Notes: a model not told the origin generated them from the letters alone. A DNA stretch of 31,958 bases from JBNKZU01 sp050301795 (GCA_050301795.1 JBNKZU010000028.1:1-31958); one strand, 5' to 3'; numbered from the stretch's first letter, positions 22,269-31,184 are shown. A program made the numbers and translations.

Positions 22269-24128
22269 ATGAAAGATATGTCGATATTCGTAAAAGGGTT
22301 TTCACTCACACTAATCACCATGATGGTGTTTTTAGGTGCAACAAGTGTGAATGCACTAACACTCACCGATTATGTGGCGGATGTTATCAATGAGCATCCT
22401 GATGTACGTCGACAGGTTCACTACTATCGTCAGGTGATTCAGGACTCTGTCATTGCGCGTAAAGGCTGGCAGCCTACAATCGATCTTACGGGTACTGGGG
22501 GGCAGTATTCGGTTAAGTCGCCTCTGACCAATCAGGTCAGAAAAGATTACTACGCGGCACAAATAAAGCTGGCATTAAACTATAACCTTTTCAATGGTTT
22601 TGATACCAATAACCAAATAGACCAGAATGATGCACGGCTGATGTCGGCGCTTTATGAGGTTTATGATTCTGTCGATAACATCGCTTTAGATGCCGTTAAA
22701 GCCTACCTTGAATTACTAAAGCAGAAGCACCTTGTTGATTTAGCCATTAAAAATGTTGAATCTCACAATCGGATCTTGGCTCATATCAAAGAGCGTAGTG
22801 AGTCGGGTGTCGGGCGTCGTTCTGAAGTTGAGCAGACTGAAGGTCGTGTTGCACGAGCTCATTCAGGATTGATCGCTCAACAGAATAACTACCAAGACGC
22901 ATTAACGGCATTCCATAAGATGTTGGGGCGCTATTATGAGGGTCAGGAACTCGCTGAGCCTGGATTGATACGCAGACCAGGAGAGGATCTCGAAGATTTA
23001 ATCAGCGAAACCCTTAAGCAGCATCCGGCCATTAAGGTTGCCGAGCTTAATGAGTTGGCCGCTTTTTATGATTACGAACGAAGTAAAAGGAACTATCTTC
23101 CCAGTCTAGATCTTCAGCTTCAATCGATCGTTGGTGATGATACCGATACCTACACCTCCACCGCGAGCAACCGCGTCGATAAACATAGTATTGTCCTAAC
23201 CCTTAGCTACAATCTGTATAACGGTAGGGCGGATGTTGCAGAGCGAAGAAAGAAATCAAGTGTTGTTTATGAAAATAAGGCCTATCGCGATTTAGTGAAA
23301 CGCCAGGTTATTGATCGTCTGCGCCTTTCATGGGTTGCAGATTTAGGTATCCAAAAGCAGCTCTACTATTTAGACCGTCAGGTCGATATGGCGATTAAAA
23401 CGGTAAAATCGTATCGAGATGAGTTCTATATTGGTCAGCGAGATCTGTTAGATCTACTCGATGCTGAGAATGAACTGAATACGGCCTTAATCCAGCAGAC
23501 CCAGTCGAGATACGATAGTTTTGCTGCGATCTACCGTATCCATGAGGGTACAGGTCAGATGTTGGAGCCGATAGGGCTTAATGTCGCGCTTTCTGGCGAT
23601 TCTCTTATTGTTGAAAAGGTTAAGGTTGAAGACACACAAGAGGATATTCTGCCCTATCCAAGTGATCGGGATAAAGACGTGGTTAGGGATGTTTATGATC
23701 ACTGCGATAACTCTCTAAGTTATGAAGAGGTGAACAACTTTGGTTGCCGTAAGCGTCTGCCGATTGATTACGGCTATCGTCGACCTGAGGCGCCACAAAT
23801 TGAGCATATTAACTTCAAATTCGATTCCGTCGAATTAACGGCAGAGTCCATGAAGAAGGTGGACGATATCTTGTTACAGCTCGATAAGTATCCACTAGCT
23901 GAGGTTGAGTTCTTTGCACATACTGATGAACTTGGTAAAAAGGATTATAACGAGGAGTTATCTGAGCGACGCGCTAGAGCGATCCTTCAACTATTGGTTG
24001 AAAGAGGTATTGATGGAAGACGCGTTAAGGCGGTTGGTATGGGTGAACGACACCCGATTGCAGATAACTCTACGATCGTTGGTCAGGCAAAGAATCGCCG
24101 TGGCGAGTTTAGAATTATCCTCTATTAA
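22269..24128 (+). CDS. TolC-type type I secretion outer membrane protein fused to an OmpA-like domain
   Basis: A 619-residue protein with three parts. After a signal peptide (1-29, ending SVNA), residues 30-450 form a TolC/AggA/LapE-type efflux barrel and coiled-coil tunnel with LTLTDYVADVINEHPDVR, YNLFNGFDT, GVGRRSEVEQTEGRVARA and IGQRDLLDLLDAENELNTA. Residues about 465-497 resemble a Ca-binding type 3 repeat (PSDRDKDVVRDVYDHCDN). Residues 509-619 are an OmpA/MotB peptidoglycan-binding domain with TDELGKKDYNEELSERRA and NRRGEF. In Shewanella-type loci the TolC protein and a TSP3-OmpA lipoprotein or membrane protein are separate neighbours. Here they are one chain. It is the first gene of the adhesin secretion operon, 12 nt ahead of lapG. 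Confidence 0.9.
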   Translation: MKDMSIFVKGFSLTLITMMVFLGATSVNALTLTDYVADVINEHPDVRRQVHYYRQVIQDSVIARKGWQPTIDLTGTGGQYSVKSPLTNQVRKDYYAAQIKLALNYNLFNGFDTNNQIDQNDARLMSALYEVYDSVDNIALDAVKAYLELLKQKHLVDLAIKNVESHNRILAHIKERSESGVGRRSEVEQTEGRVARAHSGLIAQQNNYQDALTAFHKMLGRYYEGQELAEPGLIRRPGEDLEDLISETLKQHPAIKVAELNELAAFYDYERSKRNYLPSLDLQLQSIVGDDTDTYTSTASNRVDKHSIVLTLSYNLYNGRADVAERRKKSSVVYENKAYRDLVKRQVIDRLRLSWVADLGIQKQLYYLDRQVDMAIKTVKSYRDEFYIGQRDLLDLLDAENELNTALIQQTQSRYDSFAAIYRIHEGTGQMLEPIGLNVALSGDSLIVEKVKVEDTQEDILPYPSDRDKDVVRDVYDHCDNSLSYEEVNNFGCRKRLPIDYGYRRPEAPQIEHINFKFDSVELTAESMKKVDDILLQLDKYPLAEVEFFAHTDELGKKDYNEELSERRARAILQLLVERGIDGRRVKAVGMGERHPIADNSTIVGQAKNRRGEFRIILY

Positions 24129-24140
24129 TTTGGTGAAAAC

Positions 24141-24794
24141 GTGCGCCAAGTATGGTTTGCACTCGTACTCTGCATGATAGCAGTTCCACTCATCCACTTC
24201 GCTGAGATTTCAGTGGAGTGGATTGAGTATCAGGTATTGAAAAAAAAGTATGGCCAGTCAGCATATAATCGGTCAGTAGCACTTAATCGACTGATTGAAA
24301 ACCTTCAGAACAAGGATACTCAAATCAAGCTCGAAGAGGTGAACACTTTTTTTAACCGTTTTGGTTATAAGTCGGATGAGGAGCTATGGGGAGTCAAAGA
24401 CTATTGGCAAACGCCAACAGAATTTCTGGGTCTACACGAAGGTGATTGTGAGGACTATGTGATCAGTAAGTACTTCACATTAAGGGCGTTGGGCATTCCA
24501 GATAGCAAGCTCTATCTCACCTATGCTAAAGCGATCCGAAATAATTATAGTATCGCGCACATGGTTCTAAGCTATTTTGAAACCCCAGATAGCATTCCCT
24601 TAGTGCTCGGCAACTATACTCATAAGATTGTGCCAGCGACAGAACGAAAAGACCTAATCCCAGTATATAGCTTTAACGCAGAATCCCTTTTTCTTTCGAA
24701 CTCGGCTGGCCTGGGTCAATCGCTGCCAACAAGTCGTATTCGAAACGGCAAGTGGGAGCGACTGCTTAGAGATATCAAGAGGATCACAAAATGA
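24141..24794 (+). CDS. lapG: LapG-family periplasmic cysteine protease (transglutaminase-like), catalytic Asp replaced
   Basis: LapG cleaves the N-terminal retention module of LapA-type adhesins in the periplasm when LapD releases it. The 217-residue protein has an N-terminal signal/anchor segment (1-20) and the conserved block YWQTPTEFLGLHEGDCEDYVISKYFTLRALGI. The nucleophile is C103 inside DCED (D102 and E104 correspond to Ca ligands in characterised LapG), and the catalytic H140 is in IAHMVLSYF. The third triad position is Gly157 (PLVLGN, codon 24609-24611) where the family has Asp (PLVLDN). The C-H-D spacings of 37 and 17 residues are kept. The start is GTG 24141. It overlaps lapD by 4 nt. 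Confidence 0.9.
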   Translation: MRQVWFALVLCMIAVPLIHFAEISVEWIEYQVLKKKYGQSAYNRSVALNRLIENLQNKDTQIKLEEVNTFFNRFGYKSDEELWGVKDYWQTPTEFLGLHEGDCEDYVISKYFTLRALGIPDSKLYLTYAKAIRNNYSIAHMVLSYFETPDSIPLVLGNYTHKIVPATERKDLIPVYSFNAESLFLSNSAGLGQSLPTSRIRNGKWERLLRDIKRITK

Positions 24795-26725
24795 CCCTGT
24801 TTCGACAAATCTCACTATTTATTACGGTGTTATTTATTATTCTGCTGATCGTGCTTGCCTGGAACGACTTCAGACAGTCAAGCACGTTTCTTCAGGGACA
24901 GCTTCAAAGTACGGCAAATGATATGGCCACCACTCTGGGTGTAACCATTGCCACCGCAGTAAAAAGTGATGATGTTGCAGAGATCGACACACTACTCAAT
25001 TCGGTATTTGATAGTGGCTACTACTCTAAGATCACATTGACCTCAATGGATGGCAAAGAGATCTCAGGCCGAAGCCAGCCGATAGTGATTAACTCGATTC
25101 CAAAGTGGTTTATTGAGCAGGTCGAATTTCCGGTAGTTGAAGGCAAAACCCAGATTATGAAAGGGTGGCTTCCCTACGGAACACTTTCAATTGTAATACA
25201 CCCTGGTTATGCCTATAGCCAGCTATACCTGACGCTACAAAATATGCTGATCTGGTTTGGTTTAATTGCAGTGGCCGGTATCGCGCTCTTGTCAGGGTTA
25301 ATCCACTTGATCCTACGGCCGTTAAAGCTTGTTAAGGAGCAAGCTGAAGCGATACACGAAAATCGCTTTATCCAGCAACCATCAATTCCTCACACGGTAG
25401 AGCTAGGCCAGGTTGTCAGGGCAATGAACCGTATGGTGAGCAAGGTTCAAACCATATTTGATGACCAGAGTGAGATTGTGAATAAATATCATGAGGCGCT
25501 ATATCGTGATATGAGCACCGGTCTTGGAAACAGGCGATATTTCGTAATGCGGTTAAATGAGCTGTGTGGTGAAGAATCGGTTATGTCAGGATGGCTGGCA
25601 CTAATTAGCATTCATGGTTTTGAGGATCTGTTAAGTGCAAAAGGCTTCGAAAAGGCTGAAGAGCTCGCCAATCAACTTGCCAAGATGATGATCCCGGATG
25701 AACAGAAAGATTCACCTCAATACGCATCAAGGCTAAAGCCAGACGAGTTTATCATCTACCTTTCAACCGGCAAGGATGGCGCAACAAATTACCTGAAAAA
25801 CATCTTTCAAGGATTTAAAACAGAGATCGAACAAAACGGTTTTGACAAGATGGTGTGGCTCTATGGTTGCCTTACACCGATTGAGCCAGGTCACAATGTG
25901 GGGACGATTCTATCAGAGGCAGATTTTGCATTAACTCAGGCAAAATCGATGGGCGCTTATTCGATCTATATGAGTCAGTACACTCATCCTGATCTGCCTC
26001 ATGGTAAACAGCAATGGCGCAACTGGCTTTCAGAGGCGCTTGCTGAAAAGCGGTTTTTTCTCTCATCTCAACCCGCTCTCAATCCGGATGGTTCATTGTT
26101 TCATCGTGAAATGTTCGCTCGTCTTAAGGATAGTGAGGATCATGTTATTGCTGCAGGGGCTTTCATTCCGGTAGCTACTTCCCTGGGTCTGGAGTTTGAG
26201 ATCGACAAACAGATCTTCCAGAAAGTCACTATTTTTGGGCGAAAACATTTGGATGAAGCAGTAGCGATCAATCTTTCATCAAAAATATTTACCGACACCG
26301 AAGCGCTTCTTGAGTTTGAACAACTATTAAAACAGTATGTCAGTACTCCCCATGCTCCACTACATATTGAGGTCGGACACTATCTGCTTTTGCAACATAG
26401 TGATATTGCAGAGTATATTACTGAGTTATTGAGGGAATATGGCTGTATTATCGGGGTCGATCGCCTCGATCTTGGTTGCTCGCTACAAATATTGCAGATA
26501 ATAAGACCAGATTATGTGAAGATTGGGGTGAGGCAGTTGGAGGATATTACGGATGATGAAGTTCATACGGCCTATCAGTCGCTTAAAACTGTGGTAGAGG
26601 CATTGGATATTGAGATGATCACTGTTGGTGTGGATTCTCAAGAGATGATCGATAGATTGAATAGATTAGGAATTTCCATTATGCAGGGTGAGTTTCTTGG
26701 GAAACCACAAGAGGTTGAGGAATGA
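24791..26725 (+). CDS. lapD: LapD-family c-di-GMP receptor controlling LapG
   Basis: An inner-membrane signalling protein of 644 residues. TM1 (8-24), periplasmic LapD/MoxY output domain (25-150) with W126 in KGWLPYGTLSIVIHPGYAYSQLY, TM2 (153-176), HAMP (about 175-225), degenerate GGDEF (236-395) and degenerate EAL (405-640). W126 matches the tryptophan that docks LapG. The GGDEF site reads KPDEF (316-320) and the EAL signature reads EMF (440-442), so neither synthesis nor hydrolysis of c-di-GMP is expected. The EAL domain would act as sensor. When c-di-GMP is bound, LapD sequesters LapG and the adhesin stays on the surface. It overlaps lapG and lapB by 4 nt each, so expression is coupled. 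Confidence 0.93.
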   Translation: MTLFRQISLFITVLFIILLIVLAWNDFRQSSTFLQGQLQSTANDMATTLGVTIATAVKSDDVAEIDTLLNSVFDSGYYSKITLTSMDGKEISGRSQPIVINSIPKWFIEQVEFPVVEGKTQIMKGWLPYGTLSIVIHPGYAYSQLYLTLQNMLIWFGLIAVAGIALLSGLIHLILRPLKLVKEQAEAIHENRFIQQPSIPHTVELGQVVRAMNRMVSKVQTIFDDQSEIVNKYHEALYRDMSTGLGNRRYFVMRLNELCGEESVMSGWLALISIHGFEDLLSAKGFEKAEELANQLAKMMIPDEQKDSPQYASRLKPDEFIIYLSTGKDGATNYLKNIFQGFKTEIEQNGFDKMVWLYGCLTPIEPGHNVGTILSEADFALTQAKSMGAYSIYMSQYTHPDLPHGKQQWRNWLSEALAEKRFFLSSQPALNPDGSLFHREMFARLKDSEDHVIAAGAFIPVATSLGLEFEIDKQIFQKVTIFGRKHLDEAVAINLSSKIFTDTEALLEFEQLLKQYVSTPHAPLHIEVGHYLLLQHSDIAEYITELLREYGCIIGVDRLDLGCSLQILQIIRPDYVKIGVRQLEDITDDEVHTAYQSLKTVVEALDIEMITVGVDSQEMIDRLNRLGISIMQGEFLGKPQEVEE

Positions 26726-28875
26726 GTTCAACCAAAAAGAAATATGATCCGTTGTTAGAGGCCATTGTTGTCTTTGCAAAACTCTATTATCGGCCAGTTT
26801 CAATTGATACGTTGATCGCTGGGTTGCCGGTTGAGCCTCATCAGGCAAGCCCTGAGATGTTCTCGATTAACAAATCTAAATCTCTTTTCTCTCGTGTTGC
26901 TAAAAGGGCAGGTTTTGTTTCCAAGCTTATCGAAAAGGATCTGACCGAGATTTCAGATCTGTTACTACCCTGTATTTTGGTATTAAAAGATAAAAGAGCG
27001 TGTATTCTCGATTCAATCGACAGAAGAAAAGGACTCGCCAAGGTTGTTTTTACCGAAGTCGGCGAGGCGCAAGAGTGGGTTCCGGTCAATGACCTGATGG
27101 AAGAGTACCTTGGTTTTGCTTTCCTGCTTAAGAAAGAATATCGGTACAAAAACCGCCCCCTGAATCTGATTGATAAGGATCAGGGGCACTGGTTCTTTGG
27201 TACATTGTGGCGCTCAAAGGAGATCTATTATAGCGTCATCGTCGCATCACTGATGATTAACCTTTTTGTGTTGGCGACACCGATGTTCACAATGAATGTC
27301 TATGATCGAGTGGTGCCAAATAACGCGATTGAGACACTGTGGGTATTGGCCATTGGAATCTCGATCGCCTATTTATTCGATACGATACTCAGGTTTATCC
27401 GAACCTATTTTCTGGAAATCGCCGGTAAAAAAAGTGACATTATTATGTCATCCATCATCTTTGAGCAGACGCTGAATCTAAGGATGGAGCAATGGCCGAA
27501 AAGTATTGGCAGTTTTGCCAATACATTAAGAGAGTTTGAAACGATCCGTAACTTTTTTACCGCCTCGACAATGGTGGCGCTGATCGATCTCCCGTTCTCA
27601 ATCATCTTTTTAATCGTCATTTCCTATATCGCAGGCCCACTGGTTATTGTTCCGGTGATCACGATCACACTACTTATTCTGTTTAGCTTTGCATTGATTA
27701 AACCATTAAAAGAGAGCATTCAAAGTACCTCTGAAGCCACGGCAAACAAGAATGCGTTGTTAATCGAGAATCTTCACAACATCACGACGATAAAAACACT
27801 CGGTTCATCTCATCATGCTCAATGGGAGTGGGAGGAGGCAACGGGTGAGATTGCAAATAAGTCACTACGTTCACGGCTGCTTTCAAATTCAATTACGGTG
27901 GTCACCAATCTATTGGTGCAAATGACAACCATCGGGATCATCGTTTTTGGTATCTACCTAATTAGTGATCTGGAACTATCCTTAGGTGGTCTGATTGCCA
28001 CAACGATTCTCTCTGGTCGTACCGTCGGTCCTATGGCTCAGATTGCCGGACTCATTACCAGCTATCAGCAAACTAAAACGGCCTACGACAATATTGACGA
28101 ACTGATGCATAAAGGCGTTGAGCGACCACAAGGCAAACGGTTTGTCCAAAGCCCGGTCTTTGAGGGCGCCATCGCGATGGAGAATGTTGGCTTTGCCTAT
28201 CCAGAGTCAGAAAAAGAGACGCTATCGGGGATCAATCTTAAGATTAATCCAGGTGAGCATATCGGAATTATTGGTCGGGTTGGCTCAGGAAAAAGCACAC
28301 TGGTTAAGTTACTACTTGGGCTTTATCGTCCCACCGAGGGATCGATCTCAATCGATGGTATTGATATCAGCCAGATCGATCCAGTGGAGCTAAGAAAACA
28401 GATCGCGTTTCAGTCTCAAGAGGTGGAACTCCTTCGGGGAACGATTAGAGAGAACATCCTTTATAAAGAGCCACATATTGATGATGAAACGCTGCTAAAG
28501 GCATCTTCAGTTGGTGGTGTTGACCTGTTCATTAATCGGATGCCAATGGGGTTTGATACTCCACTTAACGAACAGGGCGTTGGTCTTTCAGGTGGGCAGC
28601 GTCAGGCGGTTTCAATTGCAAGAACCGTGTTGCTTGATTCGCCAGTCATCATTCTTGATGAGCCGACTAACTCTATGGATAACACAACAGAGTCTGTGAT
28701 TCGAAAACGTATATTTGATCATACTCGTGATAGAACGCTAGTGCTGGTAACACATAAAGCTCAAATGCTTGAATTAGTTGAGCGGTTGATTGTGGTTGAA
28801 GAGGGCAGAATTTTAGCTGATGGGCCAAAAGAGAAGGTGATGCAGGCACTTCAACAAGGTCAGGTGGGGGTTTAG
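26722..28875 (+). CDS. lapB: Type I secretion ABC transporter, LapB/RtxB type
   Basis: The 717-residue inner-membrane exporter moves the adhesin from the cytoplasm. The N-terminal about 130 residues are a C39-like domain without the catalytic Cys (LLEAIVVFAKLYYRPVSIDTLIAGLP), as in RTX exporters. Membrane segments cover about 165-440 (PMFTMNVYDRVVPNNAIETLWVL is family specific). The nucleotide-binding domain has Walker A GRVGSGKST (518-526), signature LSGGQRQAVSIAR (about 622), Walker B VIILDEPTNSMD (about 641) and H-loop VTHKAQM. A lone ATG follows in the next gene after one base. Full length and all motifs suggest an active transporter. Confidence 0.94.
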   Translation: MSSTKKKYDPLLEAIVVFAKLYYRPVSIDTLIAGLPVEPHQASPEMFSINKSKSLFSRVAKRAGFVSKLIEKDLTEISDLLLPCILVLKDKRACILDSIDRRKGLAKVVFTEVGEAQEWVPVNDLMEEYLGFAFLLKKEYRYKNRPLNLIDKDQGHWFFGTLWRSKEIYYSVIVASLMINLFVLATPMFTMNVYDRVVPNNAIETLWVLAIGISIAYLFDTILRFIRTYFLEIAGKKSDIIMSSIIFEQTLNLRMEQWPKSIGSFANTLREFETIRNFFTASTMVALIDLPFSIIFLIVISYIAGPLVIVPVITITLLILFSFALIKPLKESIQSTSEATANKNALLIENLHNITTIKTLGSSHHAQWEWEEATGEIANKSLRSRLLSNSITVVTNLLVQMTTIGIIVFGIYLISDLELSLGGLIATTILSGRTVGPMAQIAGLITSYQQTKTAYDNIDELMHKGVERPQGKRFVQSPVFEGAIAMENVGFAYPESEKETLSGINLKINPGEHIGIIGRVGSGKSTLVKLLLGLYRPTEGSISIDGIDISQIDPVELRKQIAFQSQEVELLRGTIRENILYKEPHIDDETLLKASSVGGVDLFINRMPMGFDTPLNEQGVGLSGGQRQAVSIARTVLLDSPVIILDEPTNSMDNTTESVIRKRIFDHTRDRTLVLVTHKAQMLELVERLIVVEEGRILADGPKEKVMQALQQGQVGV

Positions 28876-28876
28876 G

Positions 28877-30235
28877 ATGCTAGGCACTGATTCATTAAAA
28901 AATCGTCATCGTTATGGCAAATTTAGTGACGATGATGTCGAGTATATGCACAGTCTTGCAGCCGCAGTCGTTACACGCTCACCTCGCTATCTTGTTCGTG
29001 TCGTTGCACTTCTCTTTCTTAGTTTAGTTTCGTTTGTTGTCTGGCTAGGCTGGGCAGAGATTGACATTGTGGTAAGGGCTCAAGGAAAGGTTATTCCATC
29101 CAGCCAGTTGCAGGTTATCCAAAGTCTTGAGGGTGGGGTTATCTCAGAAATTTTGGTAAAAAGCGGTGATCAGGTTGAGATTAATCAGCCCTTGATGAAG
29201 ATTAGTGATATCTCATTTGCCAGCTCATTCGAAGATAACCGTCTGCAATACCTGCAACTACAGGCACGTATTACCAGGCTTAGAGCCGAAGGCTATGGCG
29301 AGGAGTTCCTTCCCGATCCCAAAATTTCCCAACAGGCACCTGATGTCTTTCGCTCGGAGCGTAGCTTGTTTGATAGTAATAAGCAGCAACGGAATGAGAC
29401 GATAAAAATCCTAGACGAACAGGTTATTCAGCTCAATAACGAAATTATTGAAGCAGAAGCAAAAGAGCGGCAATTACAGAAAAGCCTCAACCTTCTTAAA
29501 GACGAAATCGCTTTAAAGAAACCGTTGATGCAGAATCGGTTGATTAGTGAGGTCGATTTTTTACAGCTTCGTGGTCGGGAAACACAAATGGCTGGTGAGT
29601 TAGAGGCAATTCGCTTATCTATTCCAAGAATTCGTTCAAAAAGAGATGAGGCAAAACGCAAAATTACCCAGTCGGATCTCGATTTTCAAAATAGTGCCAA
29701 GAAAGAGCTGAATGAAGCCATCGTGGAATCCAACCGAATTGCAGAGGCTCAAGCGGCCTTAGTCGATCGGGTCGAACGAACCACCCTACGCTCACCGGTA
29801 AAAGGAACCATTAAACAAGTTTACATTACCACTGTGGGTGGTGTTATCCAGCCAGGTGAAAAGATCATCGAGGTCGTTCCTCGAGAAGAAGATTTGATTA
29901 TCGAAGCAAAGGTTAAACCTTCCGATATCGGCGATTTAAGCGTTGGCCAACTCGCGCGCATCAAGTTTACAGCCTATGATTTTGCGATCTATGGCAGCCT
30001 TGAAGGGACGGTTGATCTGATAAGTGCGGATACCATCACCAATAGTGATGGCGAGAGCTTTTACATCACAAGAATTGTACCTTCTAAGCAGTATTTAGGT
30101 CGAAATGAGAAGCAGCTTAGGGTAAAGGTGGGTATGGTGAGTGAGGTGGATATCATTACAGGTAAGAAGACCATCCTGCAATATTTGCTAAAACCAATAG
30201 TGCGAGGCCTACAAAACTCATTGAGTGAGAGTTAA
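28877..30235 (+). CDS. lapC: HlyD-family membrane fusion protein, LapC type
   Basis: The 452-residue adaptor bridges the ABC transporter and the outer membrane TolC-type channel. A short cytoplasmic tail is followed by one membrane helix (about 42-61, VVALLFLSLVSFVVWLGWAEI). The half-lipoyl motif is VIPSSQLQVIQSLEGGVISEILVKSGDQVE, then a long coiled coil (about 140-300), the second lipoyl half VERTTLRSPVKGTIKQVYI, and a beta-barrel part ending KTILQYLLKPIVRGLQNSLSES. The C-terminus is typical of HlyD type I secretion adaptors. It begins one base after the lapB stop and ends the transport part of the operon. Confidence 0.94.
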   Translation: MLGTDSLKNRHRYGKFSDDDVEYMHSLAAAVVTRSPRYLVRVVALLFLSLVSFVVWLGWAEIDIVVRAQGKVIPSSQLQVIQSLEGGVISEILVKSGDQVEINQPLMKISDISFASSFEDNRLQYLQLQARITRLRAEGYGEEFLPDPKISQQAPDVFRSERSLFDSNKQQRNETIKILDEQVIQLNNEIIEAEAKERQLQKSLNLLKDEIALKKPLMQNRLISEVDFLQLRGRETQMAGELEAIRLSIPRIRSKRDEAKRKITQSDLDFQNSAKKELNEAIVESNRIAEAQAALVDRVERTTLRSPVKGTIKQVYITTVGGVIQPGEKIIEVVPREEDLIIEAKVKPSDIGDLSVGQLARIKFTAYDFAIYGSLEGTVDLISADTITNSDGESFYITRIVPSKQYLGRNEKQLRVKVGMVSEVDIITGKKTILQYLLKPIVRGLQNSLSES

Positions 30236-30276
30236 GATTTTAAATTTTAATTATGCTTTATATAAAAAACGGTCTG

Positions 30277-30298
30277 TTTTACGACTTTAGTACAATAG
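30277..30298 (+). promoter_or_regulatory. Shared 22-bp upstream element, copy 1 (before the LuxR-type gene)
   Basis: The element reads TTTTACGACTTT, then A, then GTACAATAG, and matches 31163-31184 in 21 of 22 positions. It contains a dyad TACxA-CTT-TxGTA and ends in TACAAT, a good -10 hexamer. No -35 match is found 16-18 nt upstream, so activator dependence is likely. It lies 166 nt before the regulator start, leaving a long leader. Confidence 0.65.
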
Positions 30299-30464
30299 AT
30301 ACTAAAGCAGATGGTGTCACACTATGAACCCTCTGTGTCGCGGTCATTTTTTGCGTGTTAGATGAACAGAATGGGTGCGGCAGTATTACCCGCTTAGACT
30401 CTGAAGTAAAAATATTAACGATAATATTTATGGATAAACTGAAAAGAAATTGAAGCCGGGTTTG

Positions 30465-31103
30465 ATGAAAATATTTGTTCTCTCAAAATCTGATTCTGTA
30501 ATAGGCCATATTCAAGCTTCTCTACCGAAAAAGGTGAATGCCGAAGTCATTCACTCAGTAGATGAATTGAAGGATATAGGCATGGATAATCCCTTGGTTC
30601 TGATCCATGCCGACTCATTCCAGAATTCATTAAATATGGTTGTAAAAGCCGTTTCAGAGATGGGAGCGGTTAATATTGCCATTGCCACCAACGAACCATT
30701 AGTTGAAGAGCTACTTAAGCTTTCTGAATGGGAAATAAAAGCCTATTTCAATAGTTATATGGCGGATATTCACTATCGGCAGATGATCAATATGGTAGAC
30801 AAGGGTCAGAACTGGTTTCATCCCTCAATACTTCAAGAAATCATTAAGCGAGCCAGCTTATCGATTACTGAGGAGCCAGAAAAACCCAACAATATCGATC
30901 AATTGACCAAGCGTGAAAAGCAGATAGCACAAACTGTCGCTGAAGGATTAAGCAATAAGGAGATATCGGTGCTTCATGGAATTTCTGAGCGAACCGTTAA
31001 AGCACACCTTACTCATATTTTCGATAAGCTTGAAGTCAAGGATCGCGTTGGACTCGCGATTATGCTTAACAATTATTTTAGTGCTCAAAAAAAGCTCGCA
31101 TAG
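30465..31103 (+). CDS. LuxR-type regulator with degenerate receiver-like domain
   Basis: The 212-residue DNA-binding protein has a C-terminal LuxR/NarL helix-turn-helix (LTKREKQIAQTVAEGLSNKEISVLHGISERTVKAHLTHIFDKL). The N-terminal half has receiver-like secondary structure but lacks a clear phosphoacceptor: no acidic pair after strand 1 (FVLSKSDS), LIHADSF at strand 3, and no Lys at strand 5 (KAYFNS). It therefore resembles the non-phosphorylated VpsT/CsgD class rather than a two-component regulator. ATG 30465 is preferred to the TTG at 30450. It sits between the secretion genes and the adhesin. A 22-bp element is repeated in front of both it and the adhesin, suggesting that it controls itself and lapA, which is inference. 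Confidence 0.9.
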   Translation: MKIFVLSKSDSVIGHIQASLPKKVNAEVIHSVDELKDIGMDNPLVLIHADSFQNSLNMVVKAVSEMGAVNIAIATNEPLVEELLKLSEWEIKAYFNSYMADIHYRQMINMVDKGQNWFHPSILQEIIKRASLSITEEPEKPNNIDQLTKREKQIAQTVAEGLSNKEISVLHGISERTVKAHLTHIFDKLEVKDRVGLAIMLNNYFSAQKKLA

Positions 31104-31162
31104 TCAAAAAAAGCCACATCTACCCTCCCATAAAAGCTTAAATTTATCTTAAAAAAGTGTAA

Positions 31163-31184
31163 TTTTACGACTTTCGTACAATAG
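31163..31184 (+). promoter_or_regulatory. Shared 22-bp upstream element, copy 2 (before the adhesin gene)
   Basis: The element reads TTTTACGACTTT, then C, then GTACAATAG. Here the dyad TACGA-CTT-TCGTA is perfect. The last six bases of TACAAT overlap the dyad edge, consistent with an operator on a -10 region. It lies 55 nt before the adhesin ATG, and AAAGGA at 31225-31230 serves as ribosome binding site. Confidence 0.7.

Noticed and set aside
22202..22393. Short plus-strand frame upstream of the TolC-type gene
   Set aside because: It overlaps the signal peptide region of the real gene in another frame and has no supporting feature.
24791..26725. Active diguanylate cyclase or phosphodiesterase
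   Set aside because: GGDEF is KPDEF and EAL is EMF. The periplasmic domain and W126 identify a LapD-type receptor instead.
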